Positions 32,376 to 41,627 of a stretch of 64,000 nucleotides of DNA are shown in pieces. The notes beneath the pieces were generated by a model. That model was not told the origin of the DNA and searched no databases. It worked only from the letters and a program-made list of their open reading frames with translations. Source of the DNA: Actinomycetota bacterium (GTDB lineage Bacteria > Actinomycetota > Actinomycetes > Streptosporangiales > Streptosporangiaceae). Position numbers and translations under genes: made by a program. Each line of letters opens with the position of its first letter. Position 1 is the stretch's first letter. The DNA is taken from the NCBI GenBank assembly GCA_027314515.1, contig DAHVAR010000030.1, positions 1 through 64,000 of the forward strand, read 5' to 3'.

Positions 32376-34436
32376 TCAGCTGGCCCGGTCAGGCCTGCCC
32401 GGTCCCAGGCTGACGGAGTCGGTCCTGGCCGCGAGCGTGGCGGTCGGCAGCGTCATGATGGCCGGGTTCGCGTCGGCGAGCACCACCCGGCGGCCGTCAG
32501 TGCCCGGGTAGCACAGCAGCACTGCGCTCTGCGGGAGCCGCTGCAGTTCGTGCTGCTCGACCAGTGACTCGCGGGATCGCTGTGCCGTCTGGGCGAGTGA
32601 GTCGCTGGTGCCGACGGCTCGTGACGTGCTCCATCCCCAGGAGGTTCCGGTGCTGATTCCCGCCGTGATCGAGCCAGAATCGGAAACCGCCGCCGAGGAA
32701 CTCACGTCGCTGCTGGCCGGGCCGGCGAAGTCGGCGACCGGGGCGAGCATCCCCTGCCTGCTCCGCCCGCGGCTGCGGCCGCCGGTGACCGTGATCGAAT
32801 CGGACTCCGCCACGGAGTCCGAGCGGCCGGCGGAACTGGTGTACGTCACCCCGATGGTGTCGGTCACCGACGCCCCGACGGTGTCGGTGAGCTGGCTGAT
32901 CACGAACCGGTGCTCGGTGCCGATCTGCTCGGCCGCGAGCCGGGCGTCCTCGGCGTTGCCCAGCCGCATGAAGCCGACGGCGGCGTCGCCCCGGCCGAGC
33001 CGCTCGCGCACGTGCGCCGGGATCGTGCGGTAGGCCAGCACCAGGCCTGTTCCGGCGATCTCGGCGGCGTCGCACAGGCGGTCAAGCACGTCGCCCGGAA
33101 GCCGCTCCGCCCCGAGCAGGCACAGGGTCTGCTGCCATCGGGGCGCGGGCGGAGCCTGCCTGAGCAGCGTAGTGAGGGCGACCGCCAGGTAAGCGGCGAC
33201 GACCCCGTTGCCCACGCCGGCGGCCCGGCGGTCCAGCCAGGCCACCTTGAGGCGGCTTGGCAGCTGGCTAGCCAGGTCGGTCGCGAGCGGCTCGAGCACG
33301 CTCAGGCGCGACTCCATCACCCAGGCCCGCTCGACGACCAGGTGCCCGGCGCCTCGCCCCGCCAGGCTGCCGAGCCTGGCCAGCTGGCCCGGCGAGAGCG
33401 CGGCAGAGCGCAGGTGATCGGCCGGGCCGCCGATCTGGCCAAGCGCGCGCAGCCCGGCAATCAGCTGCCCGAGCACCGGGCCGGCGATCGGCAGTGCATC
33501 CGGTTCCGCGGCCGGCCGGCCGGACCCGGGCGCGGCCACGGCATCGTCGCCAAGCGCGCGCAGGATGCGCAGCAGCAGCGCCGCGTCAGTCGCCGGATCC
33601 GCGGCGCTGCCGCCGGCCCGCTGCGCCGGGCCAGCGCCGCCGTCCGCCGCGCTGACCGTCCTCGCCAGCACGTCAGCCAGCAGGTCAGCGCTCAGCTGGG
33701 TGCCAAGCTCAAGCCGCGGCAGGTCAGCGGGCAAGACCCAGATCAGCGGATCGATTCCGGAGCGGCGGGCAACCGCCAGCAGGTCAGCGGCCACCCCGCC
33801 TTCGGTCATGTCGACGACCGTTACCTCGCCGCCGACCCCCAGCCGCGGCGCGGCCAGCATCGTCAGCAGCGCAGACCAGCCCGCTAGCGTGCCGCCGGCG
33901 ACGTCGATGCGATGCGTCGTCGCCGGTACTGTGACCGGATACCAGTCCGGCTGCCGCCGCAGTGCCGTCGCGCCCTGGTGCCAGCTCCGGTACGCCGCGG
34001 CATGCGCCTGCTTGCGGGCCGCGTACTCGCTGCGCTGGGCCTCGCGGAACGCGACAACCCGGAGTTCCTCGGCCCGCAACTGCGCGGCCAGCCTGCGCCG
34101 CCACCGCCAGGTCTGCCAGCCGCCGGCGCCGGCCGCTCCGGCCGCCAGGATGGTCAGCAGCGGCAGGAGACCGCGGGCCGGGTAGCCGGCCCCCCAGGCG
34201 ATGCCGGCGACCACTGCAACCGCGGCTGAGGCTGCAGCGGTCAGCCTGGCCGGGCGCGTCAGCCGCCGGTGCTCCCGGCGCTGCGCAGCCAGCCAGCGCG
34301 GGCTGACCACATCCAGCACCGGCTCGGCCGGCGGTTCCGGCGGCGGGCCCGGCGCCGGCCCGGCGCTGACGTGCTCCCAGCCGACGTAGATCACGTCGGC
34401 GCGGATGCGCCCGCGCGGGCGCCCGTAGCTGCTCAT
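32376..34436 (-). CDS. TraG/VirD4-like membrane protein with degenerate ATPase motifs and Ser-rich tail
   Basis: A 686-residue protein. Two transmembrane helices lie near residues 65-110. The core resembles a TraG/VirD4 motor but the P-loop position reads AGGTLAGWSALLTM (no GK(S/T)) and the Walker B position LCLLGAERLPGDVL lacks the Asp-Glu pair. RLGNAEDARLAAEQIGTEHR and FVISQLTDTV are typical of the TraM-recognition region. A Ser/Thr-rich stretch follows (residues about 520-630), as in actinobacterial TraG-like proteins. It is probably a non-hydrolysing scaffold. It overlaps the next gene upstream by 4 bp. Confidence 0.7.
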   Translation of the reverse strand: MSSYGRPRGRIRADVIYVGWEHVSAGPAPGPPPEPPAEPVLDVVSPRWLAAQRREHRRLTRPARLTAAASAAVAVVAGIAWGAGYPARGLLPLLTILAAGAAGAGGWQTWRWRRRLAAQLRAEELRVVAFREAQRSEYAARKQAHAAAYRSWHQGATALRRQPDWYPVTVPATTHRIDVAGGTLAGWSALLTMLAAPRLGVGGEVTVVDMTEGGVAADLLAVARRSGIDPLIWVLPADLPRLELGTQLSADLLADVLARTVSAADGGAGPAQRAGGSAADPATDAALLLRILRALGDDAVAAPGSGRPAAEPDALPIAGPVLGQLIAGLRALGQIGGPADHLRSAALSPGQLARLGSLAGRGAGHLVVERAWVMESRLSVLEPLATDLASQLPSRLKVAWLDRRAAGVGNGVVAAYLAVALTTLLRQAPPAPRWQQTLCLLGAERLPGDVLDRLCDAAEIAGTGLVLAYRTIPAHVRERLGRGDAAVGFMRLGNAEDARLAAEQIGTEHRFVISQLTDTVGASVTDTIGVTYTSSAGRSDSVAESDSITVTGGRSRGRSRQGMLAPVADFAGPASSDVSSSAAVSDSGSITAGISTGTSWGWSTSRAVGTSDSLAQTAQRSRESLVEQHELQRLPQSAVLLCYPGTDGRRVVLADANPAIMTLPTATLAARTDSVSLGPGRPDRAS

Positions 34437-36256
34437 CGTGATCGCGAAAAGGCTTGCATCGGCGGCGAGGCACTCTCTACGTGATCATGATGTGGCGGCG
34501 CAACGGGCACGATCCGGAAGCTGTACGGCCCGGTGTCAGCGATCAACGTGGCCAATCCTCGGGGCTGTGTGCGGAGAAGGTCAGCGATTGCGCGCTTTGC
34601 GGACCATGTTTCGTCGACGGACTCGGGCGCTGTTGGGCCCGGGTTACCGGTTGAGGCCCAAAGGGGGGCAGCAATCGGTAACCCGGGCCCCATCGGTGCG
34701 GCGAGGGGAGCACTGCCGACCGCCAGCGCCGCGAAGTATTCCGACAAATCGTCGGTTATCGGCCCGCTCGCGACTACCAGGCCCGCAGCGGTGGCCAGAT
34801 CGGCCGCCATTTCGGGGCTGCTCACGCTCAGCAGCACCGCGGCTCCCGTTTTCGGCCCTAGCGCCAGCAGGCCAGCCAGGAGGGTGGCGTCGGCCCGCTC
34901 GCAGCCGCTGACCCAGGCAAGGCAGTCGCCCTGCAGGCCGAGATCACGCAGGCTGGCGAGTGCGCCGGCCAGGGCAGCCACGGCCTGCCGTGCTGCCTCG
35001 GCCTGCCGTGCTGCCTCGGCCTGCCGTGCTGCCTCGGCCTGCCGTGCTGCCTCGGCCTGCCGTGCTGCCTCGGGCCGGTTCGCCGACACGATGAGGGCAC
35101 TGCGGCTCCGGATCGCGCGGCCGATTGCGCCGATGATCGAGTCGGCGCCGACCGAGCCGGCGCCGACCGCGCCGGTGCCAACTGAGCGGCTGGCCGAGCC
35201 GGCCCAGTCGATCTCGGCCACTGGCACACCCAGGTGCCTGGCGTGCCGGGCCACCCGGAACGCAACGCTGGCGCCCCGCCCGTAGGCGGCGAGCCTCCCG
35301 TCAGCCGCAAGCCTCCCGTCAGCCGCGAGCCTCCCGTCAGCCGCAAGCCTCCCGCCGGGGCCGGGCAGCCCGCGCAGCCCTCCGGCCCAGCCGGCCGGCC
35401 CCGGCGTCGGCGTCGGCGTCGGCGCGGCAGCCAGGTCGAGCACGATCACGGTCTTGCGCCGCCGCAGTGCCGCGCAGGCGATAGCCAGGCCGATCTCGCT
35501 GAGCTCCGCCGGGTCAGCGCCGGTCAGCACCACGCCGGCTGCCGCCTGTGCCCAGGTAATGGCCGCGCGCCGTCCGGAGCGGGCGTCCAGGCCGATCGCG
35601 CAGCCATCGGCGGTGACAGTGCGACCGGCGGCCAGCGCCGCCGCCGCGGCGCGCCGCCGCACGGCAGCGACCAGGCCTGGCCGCCAGCCGGGCGCAGATC
35701 GCCAGCCGGGCGCTGGCTGCGAGCCGGGTACAACTGGCCGCAGCGCAGATCGCCGGGACTGTGCTACCCGGCCGCCAGGCCGGCGCCTCCGGTACCGGCC
35801 TTGCCACAGCGCGACGGCAGCGTCTGCCGTGCCGACCAGCGCCAGCAGCGGCAGTTCGCCCGGCAGCGGCCGGCCTGATCCCGCGAACGTCGCGGCGGGA
35901 TGCAGTATCCGCTCCGGGTGCACAGCAACCGCGACTTCGGCCACCAGCAGGCGGGCAGCGCCAGAGGCTAACGCGTGCAGGGTCGCCGGGGGCCCGGCGG
36001 CGGCCAGCCAGCCGACGCTGGCGATCGCGGGCAGCAGTAACCAGGCGAGGTGCCACCGGGAGAGCCGGCCGGCCACCACAAGCAATGTTGCGATCAGCAA
36101 CGCGGCGGGTGCCAGCGCAAGCTGAGCGGCCACCGCGACCGCGGCCAGCCCGGCGGCTAACTCACCGCGGCGGAGGCGACCGGACAGCACAGCGGGGTGG
36201 TCAGGACCGGAGGGATGCGGCCTGCGCTCCGCAACTTCGGCCGCCGTCATGCGCAT
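34433..36256 (-). CDS. Membrane protein with second degenerate ATPase-like domain and hexapeptide repeats
   Basis: A 607-residue protein. Residues 30-110 are hydrophobic with about three spans. The core has VVLTGADPAELSEIGLAIAC followed by KTVIVLDLA, in the position of a P-loop and Walker B but lacking the Lys-Ser/Thr. Two repeat tracts interrupt it: four GRLAAD-type units near residue 310 and five EAARQA units near residue 400, the latter likely a charged helix. Similar topology to the next gene downstream suggests a paired scaffold. It starts 7 bp after the GntR-type gene stops. Confidence 0.62.
   Translation of the reverse strand: MRMTAAEVAERRPHPSGPDHPAVLSGRLRRGELAAGLAAVAVAAQLALAPAALLIATLLVVAGRLSRWHLAWLLLPAIASVGWLAAAGPPATLHALASGAARLLVAEVAVAVHPERILHPAATFAGSGRPLPGELPLLALVGTADAAVALWQGRYRRRRPGGRVAQSRRSALRPVVPGSQPAPGWRSAPGWRPGLVAAVRRRAAAAALAAGRTVTADGCAIGLDARSGRRAAITWAQAAAGVVLTGADPAELSEIGLAIACAALRRRKTVIVLDLAAAPTPTPTPGPAGWAGGLRGLPGPGGRLAADGRLAADGRLAADGRLAAYGRGASVAFRVARHARHLGVPVAEIDWAGSASRSVGTGAVGAGSVGADSIIGAIGRAIRSRSALIVSANRPEAARQAEAARQAEAARQAEAARQAEAARQAVAALAGALASLRDLGLQGDCLAWVSGCERADATLLAGLLALGPKTGAAVLLSVSSPEMAADLATAAGLVVASGPITDDLSEYFAALAVGSAPLAAPMGPGLPIAAPLWASTGNPGPTAPESVDETWSAKRAIADLLRTQPRGLATLIADTGPYSFRIVPVAPPHHDHVESASPPMQAFSRSR
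34983..35072. repeat. Five exact 18-bp tandem repeats (GCCTGCCGTGCTGCCTCG)
   Basis: Five consecutive identical 18-bp units lie inside the 607-residue membrane protein gene and encode EAARQA on the minus strand. Perfect identity at the DNA level shows recent slippage or expansion, and copy number is likely variable. Confidence 0.9.
35293..35346. repeat. Three 18-bp tandem repeats (GCCTCCCGTCAGCCGCAA type)
   Basis: Three units, differing at one base, plus partial copies on both sides, within the same gene. They encode GRLAAD-type hexapeptides. This is a second independent in-frame expansion in one gene. Confidence 0.85.
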
Positions 36257-36262
36257 AACTGG

Positions 36263-37240
36263 TCAAGCGTCCCAGTCCGCCGCCGCGCGCGTCCAGGAAG
36301 CTGACAAATTGCCGCTGGTTTCGCCGGGCAGCGGCGAGCGCGGCGTCTGCACGACTATCCGGAACATGTCCGGGCGCAGCACCGCGATCGTCAGCGCCAC
36401 TGGCCGGCCGGTACCCGGCTCGTCGAACCGGACCGTCACCATGACGGCGGGCTGCCCGGTAGTGAGCCGGAGACTGCGGGCCACCGAGGGCGGCGGGGCC
36501 TGCAGTTCTATGTGCAGCGCCGCGGGGGTGCCCGCGACCGGCTGCCTGTCCTGATCGCCGCTGCGGGCGCCCGTTCCGTCTGCGACGCCGGTCAGCTGGA
36601 GCAGGTCAAGCACCGGCGGCAGTCCGGCCGGCGCGGCGCCGTCCGGGCTGGCCGCGATGTCGTCCGGAACGTAGGAGATGCACATGGCGCAGGGCTCGCC
36701 GCCCGCGGTCCACAGGAACCTGGCCATGCACACCTGCTGGCCTGACGTGAGCCGCAGCGCCCAGCCAATGCCCTCCGGCGGAACGCGCCACGTCACCTGA
36801 CGGCTGCTGCACGAGAACTCCCCGCCCATCGCGTCCACGTAAGACGCCAGGCCCGGCACGCCCTCCAGGCCGATCACGTACTCTGCCGGGCTGGCGCGGT
36901 AAACCTGGCCATCGGCGAGCCGTCGCAGCATGTGCCTGCGCACCAGTTCGTCGACCGCCGAATCGATCTCGGCCGCGGTGACGTTGTAGCGCCGGGCCAG
37001 CGCCGAATGCCGCGGCAGCCGCCAGCCTGGCTCGTGGTGCAGGAGCGAAGCCGCCATCCGGTCCGCCAGCACGCTCACGGCTGGCCCCGCGACCGCTGGC
37101 CCGGCAGGCTGGCCCGACTCGCGCGAACCCCGTTCCCGGTTAAGCCGGCGGGCAGCGCCTGGCCTGCGGTCAGGCAGCCGCGCTTGAGGGCTTTCGGCAT
37201 CGTCAGCAGCCGCTCGCCAGCTGACGTACGGCGTGCCCAT
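36263..37240 (-). CDS. GntR/UTRA-family transcriptional regulator
   Basis: A 325-residue protein: about 50 disordered residues, then a GntR-type winged helix (LADRMAASLLHHEPGWRLP, HSALARRYNVTAAEIDSAVD) and a C-terminal UTRA-like ligand-binding domain with VTVRFDEPGTGRPVALTIAV. The ligand is unknown. It starts 6 bp after pstA stops and ends 7 bp before the membrane ATPase-like gene, so it could read through from the pst operon. It is the obvious candidate regulator of the three-ATPase set. Confidence 0.78.
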   Translation of the reverse strand: MGTPYVSWRAAADDAESPQARLPDRRPGAARRLNRERGSRESGQPAGPAVAGPAVSVLADRMAASLLHHEPGWRLPRHSALARRYNVTAAEIDSAVDELVRRHMLRRLADGQVYRASPAEYVIGLEGVPGLASYVDAMGGEFSCSSRQVTWRVPPEGIGWALRLTSGQQVCMARFLWTAGGEPCAMCISYVPDDIAASPDGAAPAGLPPVLDLLQLTGVADGTGARSGDQDRQPVAGTPAALHIELQAPPPSVARSLRLTTGQPAVMVTVRFDEPGTGRPVALTIAVLRPDMFRIVVQTPRSPLPGETSGNLSASWTRAAADWDA

Positions 37241-37246
37241 GGCGCA

Positions 37247-38188
37247 TCACTCCGAGTTACGCCGGGCGATGGCAGCGACGACACGGCCTAGCAGGATCAG
37301 CGCCAGGACGAAGAACAGCAGGATCAGCGCCGCGTCCGCGGACAGGACATTGGCGTGGTCGACCGGCTCCACCAGGAAGGAGAAGTAGTAGACCACGTAC
37401 GGCAGGAACGGCACTGCCTGATGAGTGAGCTGCAGCGACGGGTTGGAGTCGGAGAAGTTCGCGGTGTAAGCCAGCGGCGCCGTCTCACCGACGGTGATCG
37501 CGATCGCGATCAGCAGGCCGGTGATGATGCCGGGAACGGCCGACTTCAGCACGATCCTGCGCATCGTCCATGATGGCGGCAGGCCGAGCGCCTCAGCGCC
37601 TTCCCGGTAACTGGTCGGCACCTGCGCCAGCGATATCTCCGTCGCCTTCGCGATGTACGGGATCGCCAGCACCGACAGCACCAGTACGGCCGGCAGCAGG
37701 CCGTAACCCCAGTGCAGGCCGACCACCAGGGCCACGTAGCCAACCAGGCCCAGCACGATCGACGGAATGCCGGCCAGCACCTCGTAGCCGCCGCGCAGCA
37801 CCGACCGGACCGGCCCCTTCGCGTACTCGCTGAGGTACACCCCGGTGAGTATGCTCACGATGCCCGCGATAAGGACCCCGCCGAACGTGATCGCGATCGT
37901 GCCGAGCAGCGGCTGCAGCAGCCCGCCGTTGAGCTGGTCGGTGCGCGTGACGAGGACGTTCCATTGCCAGTGGCCAACAGCCTTGACGATGATGCTGATG
38001 GCCAGCCAGAGCGTCGGGGCGATCACCAGCGCCAGCGCCAGCGCGCACAACAGCCAGAACACCAGGTTGCCGGCTTTCCTGCGGCGCGACACTCGCGGCC
38101 ACATGCCGTCGCCTGCTGGCGTGGCGGCTGGCTGCCCGGCGGAGCCTCGCCGCGCGCCGGTGGCCGGACTCCCCGTGCGCTCAGACAC
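37247..38188 (-). CDS. pstA: Phosphate ABC transporter permease PstA
   Basis: A 313-residue inner-membrane permease with six helices and the EAA loop [34 protein letters not shown] is typical of PstA. It forms the PstCA channel for high-affinity phosphate import. It overlaps pstC by 8 bp. Confidence 0.93.
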   Translation of the reverse strand: MSERTGSPATGARRGSAGQPAATPAGDGMWPRVSRRRKAGNLVFWLLCALALALVIAPTLWLAISIIVKAVGHWQWNVLVTRTDQLNGGLLQPLLGTIAITFGGVLIAGIVSILTGVYLSEYAKGPVRSVLRGGYEVLAGIPSIVLGLVGYVALVVGLHWGYGLLPAVLVLSVLAIPYIAKATEISLAQVPTSYREGAEALGLPPSWTMRRIVLKSAVPGIITGLLIAIAITVGETAPLAYTANFSDSNPSLQLTHQAVPFLPYVVYYFSFLVEPVDHANVLSADAALILLFFVLALILLGRVVAAIARRNSE

Positions 38189-39266
38189 CGCGACCCACCG
38201 GGAGGGCCGTGCCGGACACCTTGCGCACCAGCCAGCGCGCGGCGATGTTGACAGCCAGGGTGATGACCATCAGCACCAGGGCCAGTTCGGCCACCGTGCG
38301 GACCGCGAACCCGGTGCCGTCAAGGAAGGCGGTGTCAAGGTACTGGAAGATAGTGGCGGCGATCGTGGTCATCGTGGTGTAAATGTTGCCGGGCACCGCC
38401 GTGAGCTGCACACCGCACGTCATTGCCACCGCCATGGTCTCGCCGAGCGCCCTGCCGAGGCCGAGCACCACCGCGCCCACGATGCCCGCGCCGACCCACG
38501 GGAGCGTGACGCGGCGGGCGCACTGCGCGTCGGACATGCCGAGCGCGATCGCGCCCTCGCGGGGCAGGATGGGCACCTGCCGGACCAGGTCCCGTGTGGT
38601 GGACGCGACGATCGGAATGATCATGATCGAGAGGACGAGGCCAGAGGTGAGCAGTCCCTCACCGTTTCCCGGCGCGCCCCGGAAGTAACTCAGCACCGGC
38701 ACGTCCGGCATGTTGCGCGCGATCACCGGCGTGATGTGGTGAGCGATGAACGGCCCGAAGGTCAGCGCGCCCCACAGGCCGACGATGACGCTCGGGATGC
38801 CGGCCAGCAACTCCAGGAAGACCCCGATGACCGAGGCCACCCGCCTGGGCAGCCGTTCCACGATGACCAGTGCCGCGCCGATCGACACCGGCACGGCGAT
38901 TATCAGCGCGATGAGCGAGGTCAGCAGCGTCCCGGCGATCTCAGGCAGCGCGCCGTAGTAAGCCCCTGATAGATGCTCGACGCCCCCGGTGCGGACGATC
39001 TGGGCGTTATAGGAGGCGCCCTCGTTCCACACGCTCTTGTAGAAGAAGTGCAGGCCGTTGATCCGGATCGCGGGAAATGCCTCGACCAGCAGCACGACCA
39101 GGATGAAGCCAAGGGCAAGCACCGGGATGAGGGCGCTAGCGCCGCCTAGCCAGCGGAAGACTTCGGCGCGGCGCAGTGCCGCCCGGGCTCTCGCGGCTAG
39201 CCGCCGGGGAGACGGGCTGCTGCCCGTCTCCCCGGCCGCGCCAGCGACTTGCGTCGAGAACGACAT
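38181..39266 (-). CDS. pstC: Phosphate ABC transporter permease PstC
   Basis: A 361-residue permease with a cytosolic N terminus, about six transmembrane helices, and the PstC-type motifs [20 protein letters not shown] (start of the EAA region) and [35 protein letters not shown] is diagnostic of PstC/PstA. It pairs with PstA and starts three bases after the pstS stop. Confidence 0.93.
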   Translation of the reverse strand: MSFSTQVAGAAGETGSSPSPRRLAARARAALRRAEVFRWLGGASALIPVLALGFILVVLLVEAFPAIRINGLHFFYKSVWNEGASYNAQIVRTGGVEHLSGAYYGALPEIAGTLLTSLIALIIAVPVSIGAALVIVERLPRRVASVIGVFLELLAGIPSVIVGLWGALTFGPFIAHHITPVIARNMPDVPVLSYFRGAPGNGEGLLTSGLVLSIMIIPIVASTTRDLVRQVPILPREGAIALGMSDAQCARRVTLPWVGAGIVGAVVLGLGRALGETMAVAMTCGVQLTAVPGNIYTTMTTIAATIFQYLDTAFLDGTGFAVRTVAELALVLMVITLAVNIAARWLVRKVSGTALPVGRGV

Positions 39267-39269
39267 TCG

Positions 39270-40418
39270 TCAGGCGCCGATCTCCGCTATCTGCGCCTGC
39301 GACAGCGTGACGATTGCGGCTGGCAGCGGCTGGAAGTTCACCGCGTCCAGGTAGGTCGACGCGCTCTGGCCAGTCCCCAGCGCCCAGTTCAGGAACGCCC
39401 GGATGTCCTCGGCCGTGACACCGCTGGCCTGCTTGGTGTTCACGATCGCGTACTCGTAGTTGATGATCGGGTAGGAATCGGCACCCGGCGAGTTGATCAT
39501 GGACAGGGTCTCGTTGGCCGGGGTCTTGCTGGTCATCCCCGAAGCGGCGGCCGCGATGGTCGCGGACGTCGGGGACACGAAGGTGCCGGCGGCGTTCTTG
39601 AGTACCGCCTGGCCGAGTCCGGCGGCCTGGGTCTTGGACAGGTAGCTGATGCCGATGTAGGCGATGCAGCCCTTGGTCGCGCCGCAGCCGGTCACCATGC
39701 CGCCGTTGCCCTGCTCGGCCAGCTCACCGCTCACGCTCGGCCAGCTCACCGTCGTGCCCACGTTGGACGAGGTCCACACGCTCGGGTCCTGCGCGTTCAT
39801 GTAACTGGTGAACAGGAACGTGTCACCGGAACTGTCCACGCGGCGCAGCGGCACAATCGTCAGGGCCGGCAGCGAGACGCCCGGGTTGAGCGCCGTGATC
39901 GCCGGGTTGTTCCACTTGGTGATCTTCCCGCTGTAGATCCCGGCCAGGATCGTCCCGTCAAGCTTGAGCCCGCTCTTGACGCCTGGCAGGTTGTAGTTGA
40001 CCTGCTGGGCGGAGATCGCTAGCGGGATGTTCAGCAGCGTCGGGTTGGAAGCCTTTTCCGAGGAGCTCAGGTAGGCGTCCGAGGCGCCGATATCCACGGT
40101 GCCAGTGCTGGCGTCGGCGATGCCGGTACCCGAGCCGGTGCCGCCGGTCGTGATCGTGACCTGCGGATAGGCCTTCTGGTAGTCGGATGCCCACGCGCTG
40201 ATCAGCGGGAACAGCAGGGTGCTGCCAGTCTCGGTCAGCGACGCGCTGGCCTTGTTAGGCGCTGACGGCAGTGCCGCGCCGACCATTTTTGCCGAGCTCG
40301 CCGCGGGCTTGGACGACCCGGACGACGACGGAGAGCTGGAATTGCCACAGGCCGCCGCCAAGACGGAGAGCGGAATCAAGGCGGCCGCTGTAAATGCCGA
40401 ACGGATCTTTCTCGCCAC
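39270..40418 (-). CDS. pstS: Phosphate-binding lipoprotein PstS
   Basis: A 382-residue type II periplasmic binding protein. The N terminus is a lipoprotein signal with LSVLAAACGN (lipidated Cys24) and a Ser-rich tether. LTETGSTLLFPLISAWA, TTGGTGSGTGIADASTGTVD and RVDSSGDTFLFTSYM are phosphate-contacting motifs of PstS. It delivers phosphate to PstCA. A stack of hairpins lies in its leader, separating it from pstB. Confidence 0.95.
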   Translation of the reverse strand: MARKIRSAFTAAALIPLSVLAAACGNSSSPSSSGSSKPAASSAKMVGAALPSAPNKASASLTETGSTLLFPLISAWASDYQKAYPQVTITTGGTGSGTGIADASTGTVDIGASDAYLSSSEKASNPTLLNIPLAISAQQVNYNLPGVKSGLKLDGTILAGIYSGKITKWNNPAITALNPGVSLPALTIVPLRRVDSSGDTFLFTSYMNAQDPSVWTSSNVGTTVSWPSVSGELAEQGNGGMVTGCGATKGCIAYIGISYLSKTQAAGLGQAVLKNAAGTFVSPTSATIAAAASGMTSKTPANETLSMINSPGADSYPIINYEYAIVNTKQASGVTAEDIRAFLNWALGTGQSASTYLDAVNFQPLPAAIVTLSQAQIAEIGA

Positions 40419-40440
40419 CTGGGAATACTCCTTTATCCCT

Positions 40441-40507
40441 GCACGCTTACGCGTGCGCTACACGACTCGCACGCGGATGCGTGCAACTGTGGTCCGCGCT
40501 TGCGCGG
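40441..40507 (-). promoter_or_regulatory. Three hairpins in the pstB-pstS gap
   Basis: GCACGC-TTAC-GCGTGC (40441-40456) and GCACGC-GGAT-GCGTGC (40469-40484) are twin hairpins with the same stem and different loops, 12 nt apart. CCGCGC-TT-GCGCGG (40494-40507) follows. They sit in the pstS leader just before its start. They may tune pstS relative to pstB, stabilise the pstS mRNA, or form paired protein-binding sites. Confidence 0.55.
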
Positions 40508-40514
40508 CCCTGCG

Positions 40515-40548
40515 CCCGTGCGGGGGGAATGCCGTCCCCTCGCACGGG
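40515..40548 (-). terminator. Strong hairpin after pstB (terminator or attenuator)
   Basis: Arms 40515-40528 and 40535-40548 pair over 14 positions (CCCGTGCG with CGCACGGG, then G-rich with C-rich), with one G-T pair and an ATGCCG loop. It begins about 10 bp downstream of the pstB stop, so pstB transcripts can end here before pstS. Confidence 0.7.
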
Positions 40549-40557
40549 TGGTCTTTG

Positions 40558-41415
40558 TCAGCCGAAGCGTCCCGCGACGTACTGCGCGGTCTCCTCTTCG
40601 GCCGGGTGCTCGAACAGCTGCCTGGTCTCGCCGTTCTCGACCATCCGTCCCTGGTTGAGGAAGATGGTGCGATCGGCTACCCGCAGCGCTTGCGCGAGGT
40701 TATGGGTAACGATGATCACCGTGATGTCCGGCGCGAGCGTCCTGACGAGTTCCTCGATCGCCTGGGTGGCACCCGGGTCCAGGGACGATGTCGGCTCATC
40801 CAGCAGCAGGACTTCTGGCTTGACGGCCAGGGCCCTGGCCAGGCAGAGCAACTGCTGCTGACCGCCGGACAGCCGGAACGGGGAATCCTTGAGCCGGTCC
40901 TTGACCGCCCCCCACAGGCCCACCGCCGTCAGGTACCGCTCGGCCACGTCTTTCATGCCGGCCTTGCTGACCAGCCGGTGCGCTCGCGCGCCGGCTGCGA
41001 CGTTGTCCATGATCGACATGGGAAACGGGTTCGGCCGCTGGAACAGCATCCCGATCCGGCGGCGCAGTTCCATCACCTCGACGCCCGGATGCCAGATGCT
41101 GCGGCCGTCGAGCAGGACATCGCCCTTCCGGTGGTATCCGCCGACCTTGTCGTTCATCCGGTTGAACGTCCGCAGCAGCGTCGTCTTGCCAGAGCCCGTC
41201 GGCCCGATCAGAGCGGTCACCGCACCCCGGCGGACGTCCACGCAGACGTCGGACAGGATCGTCCGCGTGCCGAAGCCGAGAGTCAGGCCGGTAGCGGTCA
41301 GCGCCACTTGCCCGTCCGTCGCCGCGTGCGGAGCCGTGACCACGGCCTGATCGGCACGGCCGCCGACCGGGCCCGCCGCCTCGGCCGGCTGAGCCGGATC
41401 GGCCTGAGTTGACAT
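40558..41415 (-). CDS. pstB: Phosphate ABC transporter ATPase PstB
   Basis: A 285-residue ABC ATPase: Walker A LIGPTGSGKTTLLRTFNRMN, Q-loop LFQRPNPFPMSI (PstB-specific), signature RLSGGQQQLLCLARAL, Walker B VLLLDEPTSSLD and switch His in IVTHNLAQA. It powers phosphate import through PstCA. The start is the ATG at 41413-41415; a longer frame runs into the intergenic region. The gene order pstB-S-C-A differs from the usual pstSCAB. Confidence 0.95.
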   Translation of the reverse strand: MSTQADPAQPAEAAGPVGGRADQAVVTAPHAATDGQVALTATGLTLGFGTRTILSDVCVDVRRGAVTALIGPTGSGKTTLLRTFNRMNDKVGGYHRKGDVLLDGRSIWHPGVEVMELRRRIGMLFQRPNPFPMSIMDNVAAGARAHRLVSKAGMKDVAERYLTAVGLWGAVKDRLKDSPFRLSGGQQQLLCLARALAVKPEVLLLDEPTSSLDPGATQAIEELVRTLAPDITVIIVTHNLAQALRVADRTIFLNQGRMVENGETRQLFEHPAEEETAQYVAGRFG

Positions 41416-41489
41416 GCTGCCGCCTCGCCCCTGACGTTCGGTGACCGCCAGCCGGCGATATCGCGGCTGACGAGTCCCTTTGTAGGCGG

Positions 41490-41522
41490 CTGACATGAAC
41501 GGTAGTTGAACGAGAGGTAACC
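41490..41522 (-). promoter_or_regulatory. Candidate PhoP (PHO) box upstream of pstB
   Basis: On the minus strand three 11-bp units run in tandem: GGTTACCTCTC, GTTCAACTACC, GTTCATGTCAG. The last two share GTTCA at 11-bp spacing, the layout of the Streptomyces PHO box (GTTCACC direct repeats). The site is about 75 bp upstream of the pstB start, which fits phosphate control. Confidence 0.5.
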
Positions 41523-41627
41523 GGCTAACGGATATCCTGATGTCAGGTAGGAAAACAAGCCGGGGCAGTGCGCCGGGATCCATCCCCCGATCGCACTGCC
41601 CCGGCAGTTCCGCCGTCGGCGCGGCTG

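Noticed and set aside
34983-35346. Possible CRISPR array
   Set aside because: The 18-bp units are directly adjacent with no spacers and encode a peptide repeat in frame.
28066-36256. Integrated conjugative element
   Set aside because: TraG-like proteins are present but there is no relaxase, integrase, att repeat or tRNA boundary, and the flanking genes are core.
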